This document shows, piece after piece, positions 6,866-14,630 of a stretch of DNA of 19,775 nt. Positions within the stretch are counted from its first letter, which is position 1. The number at the start of each line of letters is the position of its first letter. Source of the DNA: Vitreoscilla sp. (GTDB lineage: Bacteria > Pseudomonadota > Gammaproteobacteria > Burkholderiales > Neisseriaceae); NCBI GenBank assembly GCA_030150505.1, contig JASLFS010000086.1, positions 1 through 19,775 on the forward strand, written 5' to 3'. The notes under the pieces were generated by a model. The model did not search any database and was not told where the DNA came from. It saw only the letters and a program-made list of their open reading frames with translations. Both the position numbers and the translations under genes were made by a program.

Positions 6866-8232
6866 TATTTATATGACTTAAAATATTCATCAACTTGCAA
6901 CTTGTTTCTAAGTTTATCAATCCAATTGGATTGCTGACTTAATGAATCATCTTGTTTTAATATCTCAAGTTGCTGTTGTTTTTTTTCGTGATTTAATACT
7001 TTATTTTCCCAAATCAAACCTGCAAGATGTGCAGCACACATAAATCTTAGAATATTATGCACATCTGCCTTACCTTGCATGATTGCTTCGTGAATACTAT
7101 GATTCTTTTGTCCAAAGAAAGTTGCTAAGAATAACCAAGTCGGATTGGTTTCCCATAAACCAAATTTTGGAAAACCTTTTAATCGCCATTCATGATTAGC
7201 AATCAAATCCTCATCCAATAAAGACTCAGGATTAGGATGATGCAAACCATATGACCATAACAGTGAAGGCAATGCAAAAGACTGAGTGGTTTTTGGTGCT
7301 TTCTTGATTTCTTTGAAACTAACCATATCCTGCTGCAATAATTTTTCGGTCAGCTCAGGAATACTTTTAAATTCTGTATGAATTTTTTGTTTTTTGGTAT
7401 CCAGATAAAAAGCTGGATTATCAAATGCAACAGTTCCTTGTGCATTCATTAAGGCCGATAATGTTTTATCTTCGTGAACTAAAATAGAAAAATCATTTGC
7501 CACCACAATAGGATTTACATCAAACATTGGCTCAAGAACCAATTGCTGCTCCGCACCCTGCTCTTGCTTCTGAGCTACTGCCCTTTCCAGCTCAGGTTCA
7601 CTGATGATTGTCGTGGTTTGAACCTCTACTTCTACTTCAACTGCATCTACCTTTTCTACCTTATCGGTAGAAACAGCAAGTGATTCATTTTGCTTATAAC
7701 TACCGTAATATTGAATCTTCGATTCTGGCTCCGCTACCTTATTCAGATAAATGGATTTAGCTGCCTGAAATGCTAAATTAGCTCGTTCATATAACGATAG
7801 CGATTCATCCTCATGACTCTCAGATTTATTGAGCATGTTATCAGGCTGAACTTGTGAGATACTTTCAGTTGAATTAAAGTTATTATCATTTAAATTCAAA
7901 GCACTAACAGGGATTAACTTCTCCATGTGAGCAAGAACATCCATCAAATCCAAAATACTCATCGGATAAGAACAAAGAAGGATATTGGGATGGTGAATGG
8001 GCTGATTGGTTAATACGAGTTGACCACAATCAAGTAAATTTTGCGGCATGTTTTGACCAACATAAAAATGAGCTGGGCTATTTTCTGTATTTTGGACAAC
8101 TTGCCAGCAATATTTCAAACTGCCTTGTGTTTTATTCATTCGATTAATGGCATGAAATTGTTTCTTTACTTTTTCATACTCATCAACATCAAAACCAATC
8201 AAATTTAAATTGATGGTTAAATTTGTCATCAT
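6865..8232 (-). CDS. Unrecognised 455-residue protein of the GTPase operon
   Basis: I do not recognise this protein as a named family. Three parts can be seen. Residues about 1-112 alternate strands and helices and end in NILLCSYPMSILDLMDVLAH, which resembles the last strand and helix of a response-regulator receiver domain, with Ser-Tyr-Pro where a Lys-Pro would be usual. Residues about 113-235 are polar and acidic, with VEKVDAVEVEVEV and long Glu/Gln-rich runs, probably a disordered linker. Residues about 320-430 are helical with several aromatics (LPSLLWSYG, HEWRLKGFPKFGLW, NPTWLFLATFF, RFMCAAHLAGLIWE), possibly a winged-helix-like fold. There is no signal peptide or membrane segment. The gene lies between a roadblock gene and the GTPase, overlapping the latter by one base. 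It may be a scaffold or signal-input partner of the switch. Confidence 0.7.
   Translation of the reverse strand: MMTNLTINLNLIGFDVDEYEKVKKQFHAINRMNKTQGSLKYCWQVVQNTENSPAHFYVGQNMPQNLLDCGQLVLTNQPIHHPNILLCSYPMSILDLMDVLAHMEKLIPVSALNLNDNNFNSTESISQVQPDNMLNKSESHEDESLSLYERANLAFQAAKSIYLNKVAEPESKIQYYGSYKQNESLAVSTDKVEKVDAVEVEVEVQTTTIISEPELERAVAQKQEQGAEQQLVLEPMFDVNPIVVANDFSILVHEDKTLSALMNAQGTVAFDNPAFYLDTKKQKIHTEFKSIPELTEKLLQQDMVSFKEIKKAPKTTQSFALPSLLWSYGLHHPNPESLLDEDLIANHEWRLKGFPKFGLWETNPTWLFLATFFGQKNHSIHEAIMQGKADVHNILRFMCAAHLAGLIWENKVLNHEKKQQQLEILKQDDSLSQQSNWIDKLRNKLQVDEYFKSYK
7760..7769 (+). repeat. Core of DNA-uptake-like word
   Basis: GCTGCCTGAA, identical to the 10-base core of the perfect 12-mer in the GntR gene and in the same orientation. 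It lies within the 455-residue protein gene, where it encodes part of FQAAK, so coding constraint may contribute. Confidence 0.3.
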
Positions 8233-8261
8233 TGTTATCTCGGTTATTACTCAAGTGAATA

Positions 8262-8291
8262 ACGCCTCAGTAAATGACTTTACTAAGGCGT
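8262..8291 (-). promoter_or_regulatory. Strong intercistronic hairpin after the first roadblock gene
   Basis: On the minus strand, ACGCCTTAGTAAA pairs with TTTACTGAGGCGT over 13 positions (12 Watson-Crick, one G-T) around the loop GTCA. No T-run follows, so it is not a classical terminator. Placed between the first roadblock gene and the rest of the operon, it could protect the upstream message from 3' decay or partly attenuate the downstream genes. Confidence 0.6.
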
Positions 8292-8314
8292 CGACAATAC
8301 CCAATCAATGACAA

Positions 8315-8671
8315 TTAGTTCAAATGTTTTTCTGCTTCACGCAATGCTCGGCGAGCCAACGCCAAATTAGATTTGCTCTTATCCAAAACATGATATAAAA
8401 ATAGGCCATCGTGTTTTTGCAATGGGCGCAATAAGTGATATTGCTCACCTAGAGTGATCAAAATATCATCGATAATATCTTCCAAACCAAGCATACTCAT
8501 GGTTTTCATTTTCGCACGCATTACTTCTGTATTACCAGCTGCAGCAACTTCTAAATCGATAACAGATGAACCACCACCTGCCAACAACATTCCACTCGCA
8601 TAATCAACAACAGCTGCTGCTAAAGTACCATCTACATTCAATAGTTCAGTAATGGTTTTATCAAAGTTCAT
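8315..8671 (-). CDS. Roadblock/LC7-like small protein (first gene of the GTPase operon)
   Basis: A 118-residue cytoplasmic protein with roadblock/LC7 layout. An initial helix is followed by strands VDGTLAAAVVDYASGMLLAGG. A long helix (LEVAAAGNTEVMRAKMKTM) comes next, then a strand region containing ILITLGEQYHLLRPL and GLFLYHVLD. A C-terminal helix, SNLALARRALREAEKHL, closes the protein. Proteins of this shape form homodimers that present a surface to small GTPases; the family also includes MglB and the LAMTOR subunits. It is shorter than, and different from, the second roadblock protein of the operon, so the two may form a heteromeric platform. The ATG has an AAGAAAG ribosome-site-like stretch about 10 bases upstream. 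It is separated from the next gene by 82 bases holding a stable hairpin. The roadblock assignment is by pattern, moderately sure. Confidence 0.7.
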   Translation of the reverse strand: MNFDKTITELLNVDGTLAAAVVDYASGMLLAGGGSSVIDLEVAAAGNTEVMRAKMKTMSMLGLEDIIDDILITLGEQYHLLRPLQKHDGLFLYHVLDKSKSNLALARRALREAEKHLN

Positions 8672-9113
8672 GATTTATCTTTCTTCTTACACATTTTATG
8701 ACAATATCGCAATACTCATTTAATGGGTATTTTCCCATTTAAATAAATATTGGTATTTAATTTTATTTTTTAATAAAAAACCTATAGTTTACTGCTTGTT
8801 TCATAAACAAATTAGCATTTATTATAATACCATCTGAATATTTAAATGATTATATTCCATTCAGTAGAAAATAACTATCTATATATTAAAAAGAAATAAA
8901 CAAATAAATTATAGCAATATACTTGATATATAAAACTTATAACAAACCCCGCCTGCTCATCTGACCGCGTGTTTTTAAAATACAATAGAGCTCAAGATGA
9001 ACTGTATTCTGCGACAATGTGTCACATTGTTATTCTCCCCTTAGCCTTGCATACTGCACACCTTTTTAAGAATAAAACAATAAATAATCTTTAAAGTTGG
9101 GGAATAACATTAC
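8672..9113. other. Divergent intergenic region, roadblock operon / copper receptor
   Basis: This 442-base stretch is very AT-rich and shows no credible gene. It must hold divergent promoters. Near 8718-8744, ATTTAATGGG and CCCATTTAAAT form an imperfect hairpin in the leader of the roadblock operon. On the plus strand TACAAT (8981-8986) is a possible -10 for the receptor, without a clear -35. A more GC-rich patch at about 8947-8971 and the palindrome at 9014-9030 stand out from the background. Confidence 0.5.
9014..9030. promoter_or_regulatory. 17-base palindrome, probable operator of the copper receptor
   Basis: ACAATGTGTCACATTGT: perfect 8-base inverted arms around one central base. It ends 83 bases before the receptor start and about 28 bases downstream of a possible -10 at 8981. 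The symmetry and length fit a dimeric repressor; which family is not clear, and it does not match Fur, CueR or FNR patterns. Confidence 0.55.
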
Positions 9114-11120
9114 ATGCGTAAAATTTATTTACTATTGCCACTAATTACCAGCGCAACCTGCACTTGGGCAGAAGTAACAACAACAGAACTAGATGACATC
9201 GTAGTCACTGCTGTAAAACCTAATCAGCCTATTCAATTATCTATCAACCCAAAATCAGCAATTCAACCCATCCCTGCAACAGATGGCGCTGGCTTACTCA
9301 AAACCATTCCCAATATGAGCGTTATTCGCAAAGGTGGTAGCTCGGGCGATCCTGTTTTTCGTGGTCTTGGTGGTTCTCGATTAAGTATTACTGCTGATGA
9401 CCAATTCATTTTTGGTGGCTGCGCTGGCAGAATGGATCCACCAACAGCTTATATCTTCCCAGCTGCATATGACGAAGTTCTGATCACAAAAGGCCCTCAA
9501 TCTGTTACTCATGGACCAGGAATGGTTGCAGGTAGCATTGCTTTTATTCGAGACCAAAAACGGTTTGAAGAACCTACCATCACGGGAAACTTTAATATTT
9601 TAACTGGCCAACCCAACCGCATGGATGCCATGATTGATATTACTGCTGGCAATGAATGGGGATATGCTCGGTTAAATGGCAACTACAATAAAGCGGATGA
9701 TTACAAAGATGGTACTGGCCAACGCATTCACAGTGAATACAAGCGCCACAATGGTAATTTGAGCCTGGGATTAACCCCTACTGAAAATACATGGATTGAA
9801 ACCAGCTATGAACAAAGCCGTGGCAAAGCAGCTTATGCTGACAGAGGCATGGATGGCATTAAATTTGATCGTGATGCTTGGTCAGTCAAAGCGAAACAAA
9901 AAAATATCAATGATTGGTTTAGCGAGCTATATGTTAGCTATGGCCACAGTTATGTTGATCACGTCATGGACAATTACACATTGCGTGATGTTTCCAAGAT
10001 GAAAAATGGCAAGCCAAACCATAAAGTCATGAATCCAGATAGAACCAATGACACAATGAAATTAATGGCAACTTTGGATATTGGCTCTTCAAAAACCAAA
10101 ATCGGCATGGATTGGAGTAAAGATACACATAGAACTCGCCCGATGGTGATGATGGCTCCTACTGCTGCTATTGCAAATCAATATACTGACAAACCGTTCA
10201 CATGGGATCAAGAATTTAAACAATATGGTTTCTTTGCTGAAAACCAATGGTACTTAACCGAAACTAAAAGATTGGTTTCCGGAATTCGTCATGATGAAAT
10301 CAAAGCCAATTATAATGAAAAAAATGGTGTGGCTTCTTCATCAGAAACCATTCAAAAAAACAATCATTTGTTGAGCCAAAAATATCACTTAAATGCTGCT
10401 TTTGTCCGTTACGAACAAAAAAACGATAATTGGACTACATTTATTGGTTATGGCATGGCTGATCGCAGCCCTGATTATTGGGAACGCAACCGAGCTTTTG
10501 GTGGCGCTTTGCTAAAAAAAGAAACCAATCATGAAATTGATGCGGGCTTTCTATACCAAAATGAAACCATTAAAGGTTCATTAACCACTTTTGCAAGTCG
10601 AATTAACAATTTCATTTTGTTACAAGATGGTGGTATTGCAAAGAATGTGGATGCCAATAGATTGGGTTTTGAAGGCGATATTGCATGGCAATTCATGCCT
10701 CATTGGACTGTTGGTACCAGTATTGCTTATACCTACGGCAAAAACAAAACCGAGCACCGCCCATTGGCACAAATCGCACCACTGGAAAATAAAACATACT
10801 TAAATTGGGATAATGGCACTTATTCTGCTGGTTTGTTAATGCGCACTGCGGCAAAACAAAATCGCTACGCTGAAGGTCAAGGCAATTTAGCTGCGGTGGA
10901 TACTGGACCAAGTGCTGGATTTACAGTTTTTTCTGCGCATGCTGGTTGGAAAATTAATAAAAATATTCAACTATTGGCTGGTGTTGATAATATTTTCAAT
11001 CGCTCTTACGCAGATTTTAACAACCGAAATAACAGCGGTATTTTTGCAGATTTACCTGCCACCAAGCGGATTAATGAGCCAGGAAGACAAGCTTGGCTAC
11101 GACTACAAGGCGAGTTTTAA
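9114..11120 (+). CDS. oprC: TonB-dependent copper receptor, OprC/NosA family
   Basis: A 668-residue outer-membrane receptor. A Sec signal peptide (about 1-19, ending TWA) is followed by a TonB-box-like LDDIVVTAV, and the plug domain runs to about 160. The plug contains GGCAGRMDPPTAYIFPAAYD, the signature of the TonB-copper subgroup. Within it C103 and M107 form a CxxxM arrangement like the copper site reported for Pseudomonas OprC. The remainder is a beta-barrel rich in alternating aromatic strands, ending in WLRLQGEF with the C-terminal Phe expected for Bam-mediated insertion. It takes up copper (possibly with a carrier) using TonB energy. A GGGGA ribosome site at 9099-9103 is ten bases from the ATG. 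It is a single-gene unit, with an operator-like palindrome upstream and a strong terminator downstream. Confidence 0.9.
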   Translation: MRKIYLLLPLITSATCTWAEVTTTELDDIVVTAVKPNQPIQLSINPKSAIQPIPATDGAGLLKTIPNMSVIRKGGSSGDPVFRGLGGSRLSITADDQFIFGGCAGRMDPPTAYIFPAAYDEVLITKGPQSVTHGPGMVAGSIAFIRDQKRFEEPTITGNFNILTGQPNRMDAMIDITAGNEWGYARLNGNYNKADDYKDGTGQRIHSEYKRHNGNLSLGLTPTENTWIETSYEQSRGKAAYADRGMDGIKFDRDAWSVKAKQKNINDWFSELYVSYGHSYVDHVMDNYTLRDVSKMKNGKPNHKVMNPDRTNDTMKLMATLDIGSSKTKIGMDWSKDTHRTRPMVMMAPTAAIANQYTDKPFTWDQEFKQYGFFAENQWYLTETKRLVSGIRHDEIKANYNEKNGVASSSETIQKNNHLLSQKYHLNAAFVRYEQKNDNWTTFIGYGMADRSPDYWERNRAFGGALLKKETNHEIDAGFLYQNETIKGSLTTFASRINNFILLQDGGIAKNVDANRLGFEGDIAWQFMPHWTVGTSIAYTYGKNKTEHRPLAQIAPLENKTYLNWDNGTYSAGLLMRTAAKQNRYAEGQGNLAAVDTGPSAGFTVFSAHAGWKINKNIQLLAGVDNIFNRSYADFNNRNNSGIFADLPATKRINEPGRQAWLRLQGEF

Positions 11121-11126
11121 TCATTT

Positions 11127-11155
11127 AAATAGCGAGCATTTGCTCGCTATTTTTT
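11127..11155. terminator. Rho-independent terminator after the copper receptor
   Basis: ATAGCGAGCA (11129-11138) pairs perfectly with TGCTCGCTAT (11141-11150), extended by AA/TT, and is followed by TTTTTT on the plus strand. On the minus strand a shorter T-rich run follows, so it may also stop the convergent lipoprotein transcript. Confidence 0.88.
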
Positions 11156-11183
11156 AAACCGTCAATAATGTCTGATACATTGC

Positions 11184-11360
11184 TTAACAATGTCCTTTTT
11201 TAGCTTGTCCTGGTGGGCAATGTTTGCGTTTACCATGCTTGTGGTCACCATCAACTGTTATTTTCCCATCTGAATCAATCGTCATGCGGTTAGGTACATC
11301 AGCGCTAATAGTACAAGCTGACAATCCCACAGCAGCCATCATTATAAATAAAAGTTTCAT
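11184..11360 (-). CDS. Small His/Cys-rich lipoprotein
   Basis: A 58-residue protein. Residues 1-15 form a lipoprotein signal ending in LSA, and Cys16 is the lipobox cysteine (LSAC), leaving a mature chain of 43 residues. After a short TIDSDGKITVDGD stretch, the C-terminus DHKHGKRKHCPPGQAKKGHC concentrates four His and two Cys. CPPGQAKKGxC endings occur in small hypothetical proteins of Gram-negative bacteria, as I recall; their function is not established to my knowledge. The His/Cys cluster could bind copper or zinc, or the two cysteines could form a disulfide in the periplasm. It faces the copper receptor across a shared terminator, which fits a metal link but does not prove it. The ribosome site (GTGAAG) is weak. 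Confidence 0.8.
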   Translation of the reverse strand: MKLLFIMMAAVGLSACTISADVPNRMTIDSDGKITVDGDHKHGKRKHCPPGQAKKGHC

Positions 11361-11451
11361 TATTGAACTTCACACTTTCTCAATTAGACTAATGATAAAT
11401 GATAAATTAAATATTTATAAAGTAAAAGCATCCTTTGATAAATTAACGAGT

Positions 11452-12438
11452 TTAGCCTACAGAAACAGATAGAATTTTCTGGTTATCAAGTGCCTTTTGC
11501 CCTAGTTCTCGTGGCGAATAGCCAAAATGGGCTTTGAATCGGCGTGAAAAATGAGCTTGGTCGGCAAATCCCCATTGATAAGCCAGTTGAGTAAGGGGTA
11601 TTTTCGATGGTTGCTGCAATAATTGTGAATGTGCGCCTTCTAAACGTAATGTCATCAACCATTGGCCAAAAGTTGTCTGGGTTTCTTTAAATAAAGCATG
11701 CAAATATCGGATTGATATTTGGCAGGCATCGGCTACTTTTTGAGGATTTAAATCATTTTGATGCAAATGCAAACGCACATAAGATTCTATTCGCCATAAA
11801 TGAGCATTCTGAATACTGGATTCTTGCGTTTGCAAGATTCGCTGATCAGCTTGTAAAACGTGTGAAAACAAACTCATGAGCTGCTGTCCAACCAATTCAT
11901 GACCATTTTGCAATGCGCCACGGCGTAATTGCTCTCCAGTTAAACAAAGCAATTGCGTAAATAAATAACCCATTCCCGCTTGAGCATTAAAACTAAGTCC
12001 ACCATATCTTTCTGGAGAAACAACATATTGCTTCATAATTTTATGTGGAACTTTTAAAACCCAAAGCCTATTTTCATTTCCATATTCAAAACAATAAGGC
12101 TCATGTGACAATTCCAGCAACACTTCCCCAACAGCACAAATTGTTTGCCGTCCCATTTGTTCGAACATGACTTTATTTCGAATTGGAACTGTAATTAAAA
12201 AGGCTTCGTCACTGGGTAAATAAGATAAGTGCTGCTTTAAACGCTGGTATTTAGCACCACTTGATGATAAATAAGATAATGATAAATCACCTAAGCGCCA
12301 ATTAGCGATATGACCATCAAATTGCTCAGGTTGTCGAAACAATACATTTAATTGAAAATACACATTAGCAATCACATCTTGCCAATCTGTTTGCCGAGAT
12401 AATGGTGCTGAAATATCGGTGTTGAATTGAAATCCCAT
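11452..12438 (-). CDS. AraC/XylS-family transcriptional regulator
   Basis: A 328-residue regulator. The N-terminal 190 or so residues resemble the AraC-binding-like domain of FeaR/XylS-type activators, with DLSLSYLSSSGAKYQR, LITVPIRNKVMFEQMGR and GEVLLELSHEPY. The C-terminal about 100 residues hold two helix-turn-helix units, LNPQKVADACQISIRYLHALFKE and IPLTQLAYQWGFADQAHFSRRFK. GYSPRELG, the family's closing motif, follows. GAGGAG stands ahead of the ATG. It lies 107 bases downstream of hyuA on the same strand but beyond a strong terminator, so it is probably transcribed separately. It may activate the hyuBA and transporter genes in response to their substrate, as local AraC regulators often do. 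The ligand cannot be read from the sequence. Confidence 0.88.
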   Translation of the reverse strand: MGFQFNTDISAPLSRQTDWQDVIANVYFQLNVLFRQPEQFDGHIANWRLGDLSLSYLSSSGAKYQRLKQHLSYLPSDEAFLITVPIRNKVMFEQMGRQTICAVGEVLLELSHEPYCFEYGNENRLWVLKVPHKIMKQYVVSPERYGGLSFNAQAGMGYLFTQLLCLTGEQLRRGALQNGHELVGQQLMSLFSHVLQADQRILQTQESSIQNAHLWRIESYVRLHLHQNDLNPQKVADACQISIRYLHALFKETQTTFGQWLMTLRLEGAHSQLLQQPSKIPLTQLAYQWGFADQAHFSRRFKAHFGYSPRELGQKALDNQKILSVSVG

Positions 12439-12482
12439 CGCACTCTCCTCATTTATGATTGTATTTTGACGGCGACCTCGAT

Positions 12483-12519
12483 AAAAAAACGTGCCACCGG
12501 TCAGATACTCAGTGACACG
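12483..12519 (-). terminator. Rho-independent terminator of hyuBA
   Basis: On the minus strand CGTGTCAC pairs with GTGGCACG (one G-T pair) around a 14-base loop, and seven T residues follow. It lies just downstream of the hyuA stop and separates that operon from the AraC gene. Confidence 0.88.
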
Positions 12520-12545
12520 CTATCAAAATGATTTATATAAATAAA

Positions 12546-14630
12546 TTACGATTTAGTCAATAGATAAGTTCCAGATTCATGTAATGTTGCTTGCCATCCT
12601 GGTTTCAAAACAATTGATGTCGTTGGCTCTTCAATTAATGCTGGCCCTAAGATTACATCTCCTGCTCCTAATCGCCCACCATCATAAAGTGGCGTGCTTT
12701 GCCATTGACAAGCCTCATTGAAAATCATTTCTCGTTCTCCAATTTTCGCAGCATGTAAATCACCATTGCCTTTAGAAATAGTTGGCAAATCAGGCTTGCT
12801 AACTTGTCCACGAATAGTCACTTCAATATTAACCAATTCCACTGGATTACTTGGCTCAGCATAAGTAAACAATGCTTCATGTCTTTCATGGAAAGCATGT
12901 AGAATTTGCTCTGCCATTTTTTCATCAATGACGCCATTGGGAATATTAACTGTGCATTCATGAATTTGCCCTAAATAACGCATTTCCATACTGCGTTCAA
13001 TGATAATTTCTGAATTAGCAAAACCATCATCTTGTAAACGGGTTATTCCTTGCTCTTCAAGTTCAGCAAAAACTGCATTTAAATGCCTAAAATCTGCATT
13101 CACTTCCATTTGCAAGGTTTCTGTTGCCAAGAAATTGTATTTCACATCAGAGATAATTTGCCCAAAAGCGCACAAACAAGATGCAAATTTAGGCACCAAA
13201 ACCTGATTTATACCCATTTCCTCAGCCAAGGCAATAATATGCATCCCAGCAGCGCCACCAGCACAAATCAATGCAAAATCTCGAGGATCATAACCTTGCT
13301 CAATGGTAATTCTGCGAATTCCATTGGCCATGTTTTGATTCACAATGGCACTAACGCCCATGGCTGCATGTTCAAAACTAATATTTAATGGTTTGGCAAC
13401 AAATTCACTAAGGGCGCTTTGTGCTTTTTGGTAATTTAAAGTCACGCTTTTACCCAAAACAGCATTCGGTCGTAAATACCCTAAAGCCAGATTCGCATCA
13501 GTAACTGTTGGTTGAGTTCCGCCCTTGCCATAACAAGCAGGTCCCGGTGTTGCTCCCGCGCTTTGTGGTCCAACTTCTAACATACCAAAGGTATTGATAT
13601 GTGCAATTGATCCTCCGCCAGCGCCCAATGTTTCTACGTGAATCATGGGAACACCAATTCGATTGCGTAAAAAATCAATGTCTCGATTGAGGCTTGTTTG
13701 CCCTGCTTTTGCCATTGTAATATCAAATGATGTGCCACCCATATCAACGGTAATCACATTGTCGATACCAAATGGTTTAGCAATATATAAACCTGCCTGT
13801 GGAGCCGATGCTGGACCTGAGTTAATTGCATTCACAGCTCGATCTCTCATGATGTTACCAACCGCTAATCCGCCATTGGATTGAAAATATCGAACGGGTT
13901 GATTAGCTCCTAAATTTTGGAAGAATTTATCAATTTTCGCGACATATGCAGCCATAACTGGGCTTAAATATGCATTTACAATGGTTGTTGAAGTACGAGT
14001 ATATTCTCTGATTTGAGGATAAACTTCTGTTCCAGTACAGATAAATACATTGGGCATATGTTGTTCAATAATTTCCCGTGCTCTTGCTTCATGTGCAGGA
14101 TTGCGAATTGACCAAACCAATGAAATAGCGATGGCTTCAACATTAGCTGCTTTAAAAACTTCAATGGCATCTAATATATCTTGTTCATTTAATGGCGAAT
14201 ATTCGCTACCATCTGCCAAAATGCGTCCACGAACTGGGCAACGTAATTCACGCGGAACCAATTGGGGTGCAGGTGGATAGCTAGCATCATATCGATAGCC
14301 TTCTTCTTTGTGCCCTAAACGAATTTCAATACTATCTTCATGCCCTGATGTACATAACAAGCCAACTTTAACGCCTTTTAATTGAATCAATGCATTTAGA
14401 GCAACCGTTGTACCGTTAATGCATAAATCACAGTTTTGTACAATTTCTTCAACCGATAGCCCTAGCTTTTCTGACATTTGCTCCAGTCCATGAGCAATGG
14501 CTTTGGTGCCATCTTCTGGCGTAGAAGGACTTTTAAACAAATGCACTTTGCCATTATTTTCAGCTAAAACAAAATCCGTAAAAGTGCCTCCAGCATCCAC
14601 GCCAAGGCGGAAACGATTTTTCATACTCAT
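12546..14630 (-). CDS. hyuA: Hydantoinase/oxoprolinase family protein, HyuA-type ATPase subunit
   Basis: A 694-residue subunit with the actin/hexokinase-like ATP-binding fold of HyuA, oxoprolinase and acetone or acetophenone carboxylase beta subunits. The N-terminal phosphate motif GVDAGGTFTD is at 10-19 and is followed by NGTTVALNALI. The second phosphate motif VDMGGTSFDI is near 295-304, followed by GAGGGSIAH and GPACYGKGGTQPTVTDANLALG. The family phosphorylates or activates a cyclic amide or ketone with ATP, and the partner HyuB completes ring opening or carboxylation. The ATG overlaps the hyuB stop by one base (TAATG), with AAGGAG upstream, so the subunits are coupled. The substrate is not evident; hydantoins, 5-oxoproline and lactams are all handled by relatives. 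There is no sign of damage. Confidence 0.88.
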   Translation of the reverse strand: MSMKNRFRLGVDAGGTFTDFVLAENNGKVHLFKSPSTPEDGTKAIAHGLEQMSEKLGLSVEEIVQNCDLCINGTTVALNALIQLKGVKVGLLCTSGHEDSIEIRLGHKEEGYRYDASYPPAPQLVPRELRCPVRGRILADGSEYSPLNEQDILDAIEVFKAANVEAIAISLVWSIRNPAHEARAREIIEQHMPNVFICTGTEVYPQIREYTRTSTTIVNAYLSPVMAAYVAKIDKFFQNLGANQPVRYFQSNGGLAVGNIMRDRAVNAINSGPASAPQAGLYIAKPFGIDNVITVDMGGTSFDITMAKAGQTSLNRDIDFLRNRIGVPMIHVETLGAGGGSIAHINTFGMLEVGPQSAGATPGPACYGKGGTQPTVTDANLALGYLRPNAVLGKSVTLNYQKAQSALSEFVAKPLNISFEHAAMGVSAIVNQNMANGIRRITIEQGYDPRDFALICAGGAAGMHIIALAEEMGINQVLVPKFASCLCAFGQIISDVKYNFLATETLQMEVNADFRHLNAVFAELEEQGITRLQDDGFANSEIIIERSMEMRYLGQIHECTVNIPNGVIDEKMAEQILHAFHERHEALFTYAEPSNPVELVNIEVTIRGQVSKPDLPTISKGNGDLHAAKIGEREMIFNEACQWQSTPLYDGGRLGAGDVILGPALIEEPTTSIVLKPGWQATLHESGTYLLTKS

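Noticed and set aside
8947..8976. GC-rich patch followed by TTTTT as a terminator
   Set aside because: No complementary stem can be formed before the T-run and no gene ends upstream on that strand.
13083..13388. 101-codon plus-strand frame inside hyuA
   Set aside because: Antisense shadow of a well-conserved gene; the protein has no recognisable features and no ribosome site.
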